Shown: piece after piece, positions 1 through 8,218 of the stretch
How the letters are laid out: each line of letters starts with the position of its first letter
Numbering within the stretch: position 1 is the first letter of the stretch
Assembly (NCBI GenBank): GCA_030041005.1
Contig: JASHOR010000165.1
Coordinates: 1-45,630 of the forward strand
Reading direction: 5' to 3'
Origin: Xanthobacteraceae bacterium
GTDB lineage: Bacteria; Pseudomonadota; Alphaproteobacteria; Rhizobiales; Xanthobacteraceae
DNA: 45,630 nucleotides
Position numbers and translations under genes: made by a program
The notes under the pieces: generated by a model
Seen by the model: the letters and a program-made list of their open reading frames with translations, nothing else
The model's database searches: none
Told to the model about the DNA's origin: nothing

Positions 1-61
1 GCACGATCAGGATCGCGACCGCAACGACGACAAGCGCAAGCAGCATCAGGCGTTGACGCAC
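1..61 (-). CDS. 5' end of a membrane protein, cut by the window edge
   Basis: Only the first 20 or so residues are visible. They begin at a GTG (61-59) and are strongly hydrophobic after VRQRL, as expected for a first transmembrane helix. A good ribosome binding site, AAGGAAGGA, lies 5 nt upstream of the GTG. From gene order in related Rhizobiales, where an AI-2E-type permease often sits between the CDP-alcohol phosphatidyltransferase gene and hda, an AI-2E family transporter is a reasonable guess, but the sequence shown cannot prove it. It would be co-directional with the phosphatidyltransferase gene at 418-963. Confidence 0.45.
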   Translation of the reverse strand, partial: MRQRLMLLALVVVAVAILIV

Positions 62-182
62 GTCGGTCCTTCCTTCGTACCGCTGTCTGATCGATTCCGG
101 CCGTGCCGCCCAGCGCCAGGAGAATCCAGCCGCTCCCCGGCCCCGCGCCGTAGCAATAGCGGCCATTCGCTTCGGATTCCAG

Positions 183-336
183 TGGAGCGGATTTGACCTT
201 CGCTACCCGGAAGCCGCTAGGTCGCGAAGCGAATGTCAAATCCAAAAGCTCCACGAGCACTTAATACTTGCTGGTGGTCCTTTGATTCCAACATTCGCGC
301 GAGGGCGTGCCGAAACGGGATGCGAATGTTGGAATC
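183..336. repeat. Dispersed palindromic repeat, copy 1
   Basis: About 150 bp that recur in inverted orientation at 36245-36390. Shared segments include AGCGGATTTGA, CTTCGCTACCCG, GCGAATGTCAAATCCAAAA, GGTCCTTTGATTCCAACATT and CCGAAACGGGATGCGAA. This copy also holds a perfect 15-bp inverted repeat, GATTCCAACATTCGC at 284-298 and its complement at 322-336, which could fold into a hairpin downstream of the gene ending at 418. There is no T-run, so a terminator role is only possible. No coding function is likely. Confidence 0.75.
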
Positions 337-417
337 GGACCAATCGCGCTCCCCGCCGGCGGCGACGCGCGCCGTCCGCGGTCCTTCGTCGGAGAGACGT
401 ATCGCCCACGCAGACCA

Positions 418-963
418 TCAATGCCCGGCCGCGAACGAGTTCATGTGATGGAACCACTGGGTGAGATAGAAGGCGATCGACAGCAAGGTCAACAGCGCCA
501 CCAGCACGATTCCGGCCGTCTGCAACGGCACGACATTGACGCCGAAGGCCTTCTCCGCAAGCACCAGCGTCGCCAACAGGATTTGCACCACCGTGTTCGC
601 CTTGGAAACCGGGTGCGGTTTCACCGGCATCGGTTTGCCGACCACCCACGACAGCATGAAGCCGGTGATGATCATGATATCGCGCGAGACGACGAGTATG
701 ACCAGCGAAATCGGCAGCGCCTTGGCGAGTCCGAGGCTGACATAGATCGATACGATGAGTGCCTTGTCGGCAAGCGGATCAAGATAGGCGCCAAGCTCGC
801 TGGCCATATGGAAGCGCTTGGCAAGGTAGCCGTCGACCGCATCGCTGATGCCGGCCACCAGGAACAAGGCGAAAGCGGCCTGCATCTCGCCCGAAATGAT
901 CGACCACACGACGATCGGCACCAGGATGATGCGCGCCAGAGTGATCAGGTTTGGAATACTCAA
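418..963 (-). CDS. CDP-alcohol phosphatidyltransferase family protein (PgsA-like)
   Basis: Integral membrane enzyme of about 181 residues that transfers a phosphatidyl group from a CDP-lipid to an alcohol. The family signature is complete near residues 40-62: DG, then AKR, then G-x3-D-x3-D (DGYLAKR...GAYLDPLAD). Several hydrophobic helices follow, and the length fits the family. The reading frame stays open far upstream, but the family's usual N-terminus (SIPNLITLARI) begins at a TTG codon (963-961), so I place the start there; no strong Shine-Dalgarno is seen. It is divergent from purM, with about 200 bp between. The substrate (glycerol-3-phosphate as in PgsA, or another alcohol) cannot be decided from the sequence. 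Confidence 0.85.
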   Translation of the reverse strand: MSIPNLITLARIILVPIVVWSIISGEMQAAFALFLVAGISDAVDGYLAKRFHMASELGAYLDPLADKALIVSIYVSLGLAKALPISLVILVVSRDIMIITGFMLSWVVGKPMPVKPHPVSKANTVVQILLATLVLAEKAFGVNVVPLQTAGIVLVALLTLLSIAFYLTQWFHHMNSFAAGH

Positions 964-1164
964 GTTACGCCCCGGCTCTGCACATGCCCCGCCCCGCTGC
1001 CGCGGGGTTTTAGCCGAGCGCGGCAGAAAGCGCCGCCATCCCAAACCCCGTCGAAGCGCCCTCCCGACGTAATTATATAGCCCGGCGCGCGCTTGCGCAC
1101 CCGGCCAATTCGCCGTAGGAGGCGCAGTGTTTCCTCCGGCTCGGGAGGAATATTTTTCGCTCAG

Positions 1165-2241
1165 GTGGATTTCGTGGATGAGGCGCGCTACGCGGCTGCA
1201 GGCGTCGATATCGATGCCGGCAATCGCATGGTGGAATTGATCAAGCCGCTGGTGCGGGCGACAGCGCGCGCCGGCGCCGACGCCGAGATTGGCGGATTCG
1301 GCGGATTGTTCGATCTCAAGGCCGCGGGCTTTTCCGATCCCGTTCTGGTGGCGGCCACCGACGGCGTCGGCACCAAGGTCAAGATCGCGATCGAAACCGG
1401 CCGCCACGACACGATCGGCATCGATCTGGTCGCCATGTCCGTCAACGACCTCGTCGTGCAGGGGGCCGAGCCGCTGTTTTTTCTCGACTACTTCGCCTGC
1501 GGAAAGCTCGATCCGCAGGTCGGCGCGGCGGTGGTCAAGGGCGTCGCGTCCGCCTGCCGCGACGTGCGCTGTGCGCTCATCGGCGGCGAGACCGCGGAAA
1601 TGCCGGGCGTCTACCATGGCGGCGACTACGACCTTGCCGGGTTTGCGGTCGGCGCCGCGGAGCGAGCCGAATTGCTGCCGCGCCGCGACATCGCGCCCGG
1701 CGACATGGTCATCGGACTGGCGTCCTCGGGCGTGCATTCGAACGGCTTTTCACTGGTGCGCCGCATCGTCGCCGAGGCGAAACTTGACTGGACCACGCCG
1801 GCCCCGTTCGCGCCGACGCAGGATTTGGGCGACGCCCTGCTGACGCCCACGCGGCTCTACGTGCGCTCGTGCCTCGCAGCGATCCGCGCCACGAAAGCGG
1901 TCAAGGCGCTCGCTCACATCACCGGCGGCGGATTTATCGAGAACATTCCCCGCGTCTTGCCGCGAGGCGTTTCGGTCGAACTGGATTTGAACAATGTGCC
2001 GGTGCTTCCGGTGTTCAAATGGCTGGCCACAGCCGGTCGCATCGGCGAGCGCGAGATGCTCCGCACCTTCAATTGCGGCATCGGCATGGTGGCCGTCGTC
2101 GATGCCGATGCTGCCGAAGCGGTAAGCCGGGAGTTTGCGGCCAACGGCGAGACCATCGCGCGGCTTGGCCAAGTGGTCGCCGGCGCCGAGGCCGGCGACC
2201 CGCGCGTGCTCTTTCGCGGCCGGCTCGATCTTTCCTGGTGA
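1165..2241 (+). CDS. purM: Phosphoribosylformylglycinamidine cyclo-ligase (AIR synthetase)
   Basis: Cytosolic enzyme of de novo purine synthesis: closes the imidazole ring of FGAM to AIR using ATP. The N-terminal part has [12 protein letters not shown] and the glycine-rich GGFGGLFDL; the core has the ATP/substrate motif ATDGVGTK and the metal-binding [20 protein letters not shown] and [14 protein letters not shown] follow. About 358 residues, normal for PurM. The GTG at 1165 gives eight residues before the conserved tyrosine, as I recall for rhizobial homologues; GTG at 1174 is the alternative. A GGAGGA at 1144-1149 is rather far upstream. It runs directly into purN, so the two form an operon. 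Confidence 0.95.
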   Translation: MDFVDEARYAAAGVDIDAGNRMVELIKPLVRATARAGADAEIGGFGGLFDLKAAGFSDPVLVAATDGVGTKVKIAIETGRHDTIGIDLVAMSVNDLVVQGAEPLFFLDYFACGKLDPQVGAAVVKGVASACRDVRCALIGGETAEMPGVYHGGDYDLAGFAVGAAERAELLPRRDIAPGDMVIGLASSGVHSNGFSLVRRIVAEAKLDWTTPAPFAPTQDLGDALLTPTRLYVRSCLAAIRATKAVKALAHITGGGFIENIPRVLPRGVSVELDLNNVPVLPVFKWLATAGRIGEREMLRTFNCGIGMVAVVDADAAEAVSREFAANGETIARLGQVVAGAEAGDPRVLFRGRLDLSW

Positions 2242-2246
2242 CGCGC

Positions 2247-2933
2247 ATGCGCAAGAAGCGCGTCGCCATTCTCATTTCCGGCCGCGGCTCGAACATGGCG
2301 GCGCTGATCGAAGCGGCAAAGGAGCCGGATTATCCGGCCGCAATCGTCCTTGTCGTCTCCAATCGGCCTGAAGCGCCCGGCCTCGCCCGGGCGCGGGACG
2401 CCGGCATCGACACCGCAATCGTCGACCACCGGAAGTTCGGGGACGATCGCGAGGCTTTCGAGCGCGCGCTGGACGAAAGATTCCAGGCGTATCAAATCGA
2501 TCTTTTGTGCCTGGCGGGATTCATGCGGCTGTTCACACCCGCGTTCGTCGAGCGTTGGAGCGGGCGCATGGTCAACATCCATCCCTCGTTGCTGCCGCAG
2601 TTCAAAGGGCTGCACACCCATCGCCGCGCTCTTGCTGCCGGAGCCGGACGCCACGGCGCGACAGTTCATTTCGTGGTGCCGGAAATGGATGGCGGACCGA
2701 TCGTGGCGCAGGATTCAGTTCCGGTGCTCGAAGGCGATACCGAGGAAAGCCTGGCGCGGCGCGTTCTGCAGCTCGAGCACCGCCTTTACCCGCAAGCGCT
2801 GCGCTTGGTTGCGCAAGGCGAAGCGACCTTTGCGTCCGCAGCCGAAGCAGCGTCACCCGACAAAACGGCCAAGCAGGGAAGAAGCCAAACAAAACCCCCA
2901 GATGCTACTCCGGGGGCTACACGAAGCGGCTGA
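2247..2933 (+). CDS. purN: Phosphoribosylglycinamide formyltransferase (GAR transformylase)
   Basis: Transfers the formyl group of 10-formyl-tetrahydrofolate to GAR, the third step of purine synthesis. The N-terminal Rossmann-like half begins RVAILISGRGSNM. The catalytic region has VNIHPSLLPQFKG with the HPS motif, followed by a GATVHFV segment and a DGGPIVAQ segment. Start: ATG at 2247, 5 nt past the purM stop; a GTG at 2238 overlapping the purM stop is also possible and would couple translation. The C-terminal 25 or so residues (rich in K, S, T and P) go beyond the usual fold and overlap the cspA terminator on the other strand. Confidence 0.95.
   Translation: MRKKRVAILISGRGSNMAALIEAAKEPDYPAAIVLVVSNRPEAPGLARARDAGIDTAIVDHRKFGDDREAFERALDERFQAYQIDLLCLAGFMRLFTPAFVERWSGRMVNIHPSLLPQFKGLHTHRRALAAGAGRHGATVHFVVPEMDGGPIVAQDSVPVLEGDTEESLARRVLQLEHRLYPQALRLVAQGEATFASAAEAASPDKTAKQGRSQTKPPDATPGATRSG
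2887..2917 (-). terminator. Rho-independent terminator of cspA, inside the 3' end of purN
   Basis: On the minus strand, 25 nt past the cspA stop, CCCCC (2916-2912) and GGGGG (2899-2895) can pair around a 12-nt loop and are followed by TTTTGTTT. This is a classic intrinsic terminator for a transcript coming from cspA. It lies within the last codons of purN. Confidence 0.75.
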
Positions 2934-2941
2934 CTTCAGCG

Positions 2942-3145
2942 TCACGCCACTTTCAGATTTTCTGCCGAGGTCCTGCCGCGGTTCGTTACCAGCTCATATT
3001 CGACCACCTGGCCCTCATTGAGCGTGCGCAGACCGGCGCGCTCGACAGCCGAAATATGCACGAAAACATCCTTGTCGCCCGTCGACGGTTTGATGAAGCC
3101 ATAGCCCTTGGTCGGATTGAACCACTTGACGGTGCCCTTTTGCAT
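2942..3145 (-). CDS. cspA: Cold-shock domain protein
   Basis: 67-residue CSD protein that binds single-stranded nucleic acid and acts as an RNA chaperone. It opens MQKGTVKWFNPTKGYGFIKP, with RNP1 (GYGFI), and has RNP2 (DVFVHIS) near residues 28-34. Length is typical. The ATG at 3145 is preceded by TAGGAG 8 nt upstream. It converges on purN and shares its terminator region. The roughly 300 bp upstream (3146-3444) hold no gene and would include its promoter and probably a long 5' leader, common for this family; I cannot define a fold there. The symbol is by family; alphaproteobacteria have several csp paralogues. Confidence 0.93.
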   Translation of the reverse strand: MQKGTVKWFNPTKGYGFIKPSTGDKDVFVHISAVERAGLRTLNEGQVVEYELVTNRGRTSAENLKVA

Positions 3146-3444
3146 CGTCTGTCTCCTAATCAGTCCGTATGGCAGCAAAGACGCGGTCCACAACGGCCGC
3201 CGAGCCGCCACGGTCCGCGCCACAACTCAGATTTTGGGAGAAAGTCCGAAGCGATCGTGTTGGCAAGACAGCACCGGCCGGATGGCCAAAATCCGTTGTC
3301 AAACCAGAAGAGCCGATGAATACGGCGCAAGGATGGCTGAAATAGGTCGCATCTTTCGCGCGGCAACGTATGTGCGAATTTTTTGAGCAGCCGATCGGAC
3401 GGATGCCGAGCCGGCCTCGGCAAATTTTTCATCTTTCATGTTTT

Positions 3445-4170
3445 TCATCTTTGTTGTCTCTGGTGGCCGCCGGCGGTGCGGCAGTGTCGCCAAAACGTTC
3501 CCAGCGCGATGACCAGGATCACGCCGGCGCATCCGCTCACCAGTTCGACGAAACCGGATTGCCCGCCGGCGGCGCGCAACACCGCGCCCGCAATGGCCTT
3601 GTCGGCAACGATCGTCTGTCCGGCGACCCAACCCAGGAATGCCGCACCCGCCCACGCCAGGATCGGCAAGCGTTCCAGCAAAGCCATGCCTATGGCCGCG
3701 CCGGCGATGACGACCGGGATAGAGACTGCAAGTCCGATCGCCAGCAGCGCCAGGCTGCCGCGCGCGATCTGAACGATGGCGAGAATGTTGTCGAAACTCA
3801 TCACGAAATCGGCCGCGATCAGGATCCTGACTGCGCGCCACAGACTGGCCGCGGCCTCGACCTTGTTCTCGGGCTCCTGCGGCAGCACCAGCCGCGCGGC
3901 GATGTAGATCAGCGCCAGACCGCCGGCGATCTTGGTACAGGGCAGTTGAAGAAGCCGGCTCATGACGCCGGCGAAGACGATCAACAAGACCACGGCGGCC
4001 CCTTCGCCGATCAGGAGCCCCAAAATCCGTTGCCGCCGCGGCAGCGCACGGCAGGCCATGGCAATCACCACCGCGTTGTCGCCGGACAGGAGAAGGTTGA
4101 CGAACACAATCTCCAGCACCGCGCTCCACCACGGCACGCGCGCGATTTCGTCGATGGCTGCATGCAGCAT
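3445..4170 (-). CDS. TerC/YjbE-type integral membrane metal exporter
   Basis: 241-residue inner-membrane protein with about seven hydrophobic helices. It has the paired acidic motifs typical of the TerC family: NLLLSGDNAVVIAMA near residue 25-39 and ADFVMSFDNILAIVQIA near residue 120-136, where the SGDN and SFDN aspartates are thought to bind metal. Family members export manganese or relate to tellurite resistance; the subgroup here looks like the YjbE/YkoY type. The protein is complete, with a charged C-terminal tail. Its specificity is not visible, and no yybP-ykoY manganese riboswitch was recognised upstream in the 56 bp before the ndk stop. Confidence 0.88.
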   Translation of the reverse strand: MLHAAIDEIARVPWWSAVLEIVFVNLLLSGDNAVVIAMACRALPRRQRILGLLIGEGAAVVLLIVFAGVMSRLLQLPCTKIAGGLALIYIAARLVLPQEPENKVEAAASLWRAVRILIAADFVMSFDNILAIVQIARGSLALLAIGLAVSIPVVIAGAAIGMALLERLPILAWAGAAFLGWVAGQTIVADKAIAGAVLRAAGGQSGFVELVSGCAGVILVIALGTFWRHCRTAGGHQRQQR

Positions 4171-4226
4171 CGCTTAGGGCCGCTTCAAAGAGCCGCGCGC
4201 AGATGGCGCGAAGCCGCGACGCAGTC

Positions 4227-4649
4227 TCAACCGACGATTTCGTTGCCGGAGAAGAACTGCGCAATCTCCTGTGCGGCGGTAGCGGAGCCATCCGAACCGT
4301 GCACCGAGTTTTCGCCGATGGATCTCGCATGCAGCTTGCGGATCGTTCCCGGCGCGGCCTTCGCGGGATCGGTCGCGCCCATCAGATCGCGATAGGCGGC
4401 GATCGCGTTTTCGCCTTCCAGCACCTGCACCACGACCGGTCCCCCCGTCATCGTGCCCACCAGTTCGCCGAAGAACGGCCGCTGCCGGTGGATCGCATAG
4501 AACGTTTCAGCCTGCTCGCGGGTCATGCGCACGCGCTTCTGCGCGACAATGCGCAGACCGGCTTTCTCGATCAATGCATTGATGGCGCCGGTGAGATTGC
4601 GCGCCGTCGCATCGGGTTTGATGATCGAAAACGTACGCTCGATCGCCAT
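4227..4649 (-). CDS. ndk: Nucleoside diphosphate kinase
   Basis: Transfers the gamma phosphate from ATP to NDPs through a phosphohistidine. 140 residues, the normal length. It opens [14 protein letters not shown], has the AR motif ([10 protein letters not shown]) and the active-site histidine H117 in [13 protein letters not shown]. The ATG at 4649 is preceded by AAAGGACGAATCG, a weak ribosome site. It lies between the lipoprotein gene and terC, all on the minus strand, as I recall for related Rhizobiales. Confidence 0.97.
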   Translation of the reverse strand: MAIERTFSIIKPDATARNLTGAINALIEKAGLRIVAQKRVRMTREQAETFYAIHRQRPFFGELVGTMTGGPVVVQVLEGENAIAAYRDLMGATDPAKAAPGTIRKLHARSIGENSVHGSDGSATAAQEIAQFFSGNEIVG

Positions 4650-4753
4650 CGATTCGTCCTTTGTAGAGAGCGCCGCTGCGCTGCCAAGCCGCGCGGCTTA
4701 TATAGCCCGGCTGGCGAACCGACAAGCGGTCGTCCGCACTGATAGATCGGAGG

Positions 4754-5317
4754 CTATTCTGTGGAGATTTGTTCCGAAGCCCCTCGCGGCGGCTTCTTCT
4801 TCGCCCTTTTCGCCACCTGGGGCTCAGGTGTCGCGCCGCTGAGGCGGTCCATTTCCACGAGCCGGCCTGCCTCGAAGCGGTAGATGCCGGATCGCGAGCC
4901 GCCATCGTAGGTCAGGACCGCAACGCGATCGCCTCGAGCGTTGCTGCTTAGCTGGACGGACGAGGGTGCGCCGGCGCGATAGACAACGTCGCATTCGGTC
5001 ATCCCGACCGCGATCGCCTGCCCGAGCAACAAGGACGCGCCCGAATTGTCCGGTATTGTCCCAGCCGCCGTCGCCGGTGGCGGCGGGCACGCGCCGTTAG
5101 GACTCACCAAGTCTTTTGCCGTTACCGGCCGCTTGTCGGCGTTCGTGTCCTTGAGCTCGGCAAACGAGTATCCGGCAGCGTTGCTGCCGGACCAATCAAA
5201 GGGCCGCGAGAACCAACGCTCGTTGGAGTCGAACACATCCGGATTGGCGCAGCCGGAGAGCGTGAGCGCCGCCAGCAGCGCCGCGAAGGCACCCGACCGA
5301 TTTAATCGAATCTGCAC
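4754..5317 (-). CDS. Putative outer-membrane or periplasmic lipoprotein, unknown function
   Basis: 187 residues. A signal peptide with a lipobox is clear: a hydrophobic stretch ending ALTLSGC, with the lipidated Cys at residue 23. The rest has no motif I know; residues 95-165 (LLLGQAIAVGMTECDVVYRAG...) look like a small SmpA/OmlA-like fold (conserved G-x2-ECDVV, then a YDGG strand and a GRLVEM strand), which is inference. The tail is lysine-rich. The start is GTG at 5317 with AGGGG about 10 nt upstream. It precedes ndk on the same strand and is probably co-conserved with it. Confidence 0.8.
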   Translation of the reverse strand: MQIRLNRSGAFAALLAALTLSGCANPDVFDSNERWFSRPFDWSGSNAAGYSFAELKDTNADKRPVTAKDLVSPNGACPPPPATAAGTIPDNSGASLLLGQAIAVGMTECDVVYRAGAPSSVQLSSNARGDRVAVLTYDGGSRSGIYRFEAGRLVEMDRLSGATPEPQVAKRAKKKPPRGASEQISTE

Positions 5318-5654
5318 CCGACCGTATCCCCTGCCCTACCGCGCCTGAAGGCCCGCACTAAGCATGCGCCAGTTTGTGGTGCGATGATGACAGCGCCCTT
5401 TCGGACGGCGCACGCCTCCCGGCAGCGGAATCCTGGCCACCCTACAACCGTTCGTGTGAATGGTGCAAAGGTAAAAAAATGGCTATGCCGGAATGACTTG
5501 CGAGGAAGTTCGCGGGACTTGGGCGCGGACCGGCAATGGGCCAATGGGGGCGCCAAAGGCGTTGCCTCGGGACAATAGGCGTGCATCTTCGCTTGGCCGA
5601 TCGGCGTCAAGGGAAGCTGCAGCGGTCGCCATGGCGGCGGCGCGAGGATAAGTC
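5318..5654. other. Intergenic region between divergent genes
   Basis: Separates the lipoprotein gene (minus) from the MBL-fold gene (plus). It should hold both promoters. A short A-rich patch lies near 5470-5480. I see no gene with coding character, no repeat and no clear promoter boxes. Confidence 0.5.
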
Positions 5655-6392
5655 ATGCACCTGCAAATCGTTGGCTGCGGCGACGCGTTCGGTTCGGGAG
5701 GGCGTTTCAACACCTGCTTTCACCTCGTCGGCCGCGGAATCAACGCGCTGATCGATTGCGGAGCGACTTCGCTCGTCTCGTTGAACAAGCTTTCGATCAA
5801 CCGCAACGACATCGACATCATCTTCATCTCCCATTTCCATGCCGATCATGTCGGCGGGCTGCCGTTCTTCATTTTGGAAGCGACACACGTCCTGCGGAGG
5901 GAGAAGCCGCTCATCGTCGCCGGGCCGCCCGGGCTCAAAGCGCGCTATCCGGGATTGATGGACGCTGCTTTTCCCGGCAACGCAACGTTGGAGCCGCATT
6001 TTCCGCTGATGCTGCGCGAGCTGGAAATCGGGCGGCGCAGCCAGGTCGGGGCCGTGCATGTGACCCCCTTCCACGTCAGCCACGACGATCGCGCCGGGCC
6101 TTGCCTCGGCTTCCGCTTCGAGGCGGAAGACAAGGTCATCGGCTTTTCCGGCGACACCGAATGGACCGATACGCTGATCAAGATCGGCCGCGAAGCCGAC
6201 CTGTTCCTCTGCGAGGCCTATACGCGCGACAATCCGGTCAAGACCCACATGGCGCTGTCCGCGCTCGAACGGCGCCTCGGTCAAATCCGGCCCAAGCGCG
6301 TGGTGCTCACCCATATGAGCACCGATATGCTGGCGCGCCGCGCCGAGCTTGCCGTCGAAACCGCCGAAGACGGAATGGTCGTCGAGCTGTAG
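5655..6392 (+). CDS. MBL-fold metallo-hydrolase (RNase Z-like subgroup)
   Basis: 245-residue metallo-beta-lactamase fold protein. The metal ligands are present: HFHADH at residues 60-65, the later H in VTPFHVSHDD, the D of GFSGDTEW and the H of VLTHMS. The order and the N-terminal IVGCGDAFGSGGRFNTC strand resemble the RNase Z / arylsulfatase-like branch, which binds two zinc ions and cleaves phosphodiester or ester bonds. It lacks the long exosite arm of true tRNase Z. The substrate is unknown. The ATG at 5655 follows GAGGATAAGTC. Confidence 0.85.
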   Translation: MHLQIVGCGDAFGSGGRFNTCFHLVGRGINALIDCGATSLVSLNKLSINRNDIDIIFISHFHADHVGGLPFFILEATHVLRREKPLIVAGPPGLKARYPGLMDAAFPGNATLEPHFPLMLRELEIGRRSQVGAVHVTPFHVSHDDRAGPCLGFRFEAEDKVIGFSGDTEWTDTLIKIGREADLFLCEAYTRDNPVKTHMALSALERRLGQIRPKRVVLTHMSTDMLARRAELAVETAEDGMVVEL

Positions 6393-6458
6393 CGGGCGAT
6401 GCTCACGGCGAAGCGCGAAAATCTCGACGGGCCGCTTCGCGGGCGGCCTGGCATCGGA

Positions 6459-8039
6459 TCACGTCACCAGCGTAATCTCGCAAACCATCCCTGTTTCGCG
6501 CCAATCGAAATCGATCTCGCCGTTGCATTGGCCGCCGATCATCCGCTGCATCACGCGCGTACCGAAACCTTGCCGCCGCGGCGGACTGACTGGCGGCCCG
6601 CCACTCTCCTCCCAGCGCAGAGTCAAACGCCGCCCGGGATGGGACTGCCATTCGACCCGCACGCGGCCTTCGGGCGTGGAAAGGCCGCCGTATTTGACGG
6701 CATTCGTGGTCAGCTCATGAAGCGCCAGGGCAATAGCCTGCGCCGGATCCGGATTGAGCATGACCGACGGGCCCGCTATTGCGGCTCGAGCCTCGCCGGC
6801 GCGCATATAGGGCGACAGCTCCTCCGTCACCATGGCGCTCAAATCGGCGCCAACCCAACGCGAATGCGCGAGCAGCGTATGCGCCTTGGCCAGCGCCTGC
6901 AGCCGGCCGTCGATCGCCTTCTTCAACGCGTCGGGAGTCTCCGCCTGCGTCAAATGCACGGTGGCTTGCGCCAGAGCCAGCAGATTTTTCGTGCGGTGAT
7001 CCGCCTCCCGCGCCAGCAGGGCGATCTGCTCCTCGCGACGCTTCTGTTCCGTGATATCGCGCGCGATTTTCGAGGCGCCGATGATTCTGCCTGAGTCATC
7101 GGTGAGCGGCGAGATGGTCAGCGAAACGTTGACGAGGCTGCCATCCTTGCGCCGCCGTATCGTCTCGAAATGGTCGACGCGATCTCCACGCCGGATGCGC
7201 TCCAATATTCCGGGCTCCTCGTCCTGACGGTCGCTCGGTATGAGGATCGTCACCGGCTTGCCGACGACTTCCTCGGCAAAATATCCGAACAGCCGCTCGG
7301 CTCCCTTGTTGAAGGTCGCTATGATGCCGTTGAGGTCTTTGCTGATGATGGCGTCGTCGCTCGACTCGACAATCGATGCCAGATGCCTGGAGGCACGTTC
7401 GGCACGCTGACGCTCGCTCAGGTCGATCAACGTATTGACGGCGCCGACCATCGCACCGGACGCGTCGTAGAGCGGCGTCGGAAAGGCCATAAAGGGCACG
7501 CGGGTTCCATCAGGCCGCTCCGCGATGGCTTCTCCTCCGCGCACCGCCCGTCTTTCCCTGACGGCGATGGCCATCGAGCATTGATCGTGGCGCATGGGCG
7601 TGCCGTCGGGCCAATACAAGCGCCACGATCCGCACCACAGATCGCTATTCAGTCTCGGCCGACAACCCCAAAGTGCGGCCGCGGCATCGTTGTAGTAGGT
7701 GATCCTGCCGTCGGTGTCGGTCACGTACACCGCTGCCGGAAGCAGGTCGAGGAGCCGGTCACGCACGTCAGCGAACGCGGACTCCCGGAACACGGGGCGC
7801 TCTGCCGGCGCGTGGTCGATCGATCCGTGGTTGACTTGGGCTTCCGCGAGCGCACCGACGTGAGGCATTGCGTCAGGCATTGCGTCGCCCCGCTCGCCTG
7901 CCTCCGAGTCGGCAAGCGGATCCGCGCCGGCTTGATCGGCTGCCGCGTCCTTCAACGCTGAACTTCCTTCGATGCCTGAACTGCGGCCGCGGTGGCCCGC
8001 TTCGTCGAGTGCCGCGCGCCCCCTGTTTGTATTCGACAC
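6459..8039 (-). CDS. PAS-PAS sensor histidine kinase, HWE/HisKA_2 type
   Basis: 526-residue cytoplasmic sensor with no transmembrane helix. Residues 1-80 are low-complexity. Two PAS domains follow (about 88-215 and 218-345; DLLPAAVYVTDTDG and SSDDAIISKDLNG mark their starts), then the phosphoacceptor region READHRTKNLLALAQ near residue 350 with the HRxKN signature of HWE kinases. An N box (ALHELTTNAVKYG) and WEESGGPPV follow, close to the HWE W-x-E motif. Such kinases often act in light, general-stress or nitrogen signalling; the ligand is unknown. No partner response regulator lies nearby. The start is GTG at 8039 with GGAAGAG upstream. Confidence 0.9.
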   Translation of the reverse strand: MSNTNRGRAALDEAGHRGRSSGIEGSSALKDAAADQAGADPLADSEAGERGDAMPDAMPHVGALAEAQVNHGSIDHAPAERPVFRESAFADVRDRLLDLLPAAVYVTDTDGRITYYNDAAAALWGCRPRLNSDLWCGSWRLYWPDGTPMRHDQCSMAIAVRERRAVRGGEAIAERPDGTRVPFMAFPTPLYDASGAMVGAVNTLIDLSERQRAERASRHLASIVESSDDAIISKDLNGIIATFNKGAERLFGYFAEEVVGKPVTILIPSDRQDEEPGILERIRRGDRVDHFETIRRRKDGSLVNVSLTISPLTDDSGRIIGASKIARDITEQKRREEQIALLAREADHRTKNLLALAQATVHLTQAETPDALKKAIDGRLQALAKAHTLLAHSRWVGADLSAMVTEELSPYMRAGEARAAIAGPSVMLNPDPAQAIALALHELTTNAVKYGGLSTPEGRVRVEWQSHPGRRLTLRWEESGGPPVSPPRRQGFGTRVMQRMIGGQCNGEIDFDWRETGMVCEITLVT

Positions 8040-8218
8040 GCCGCTCTTCCGTCAGACTAACAGCCGCAACGCCCGCTCGCAACGCGGACTGGCATTCGAC
8101 TGTCCGAACCCGCTGTGCGCGGTGATTGGGACGGCGGCACGATCGTTGTAAAAGGAACTCCTGCAACGCCCTTGTGTTTCTTTGATTCTATTCGACAATA
8201 GCCTTTTTGGAGTTCCGA

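Noticed and set aside
964-1737. Open reading frame continuing upstream of the phosphatidyltransferase over purM
   Set aside because: It has no homology beyond the start at 963 and is antisense to purM, a clear gene; GC-rich antisense frames stay open by chance.
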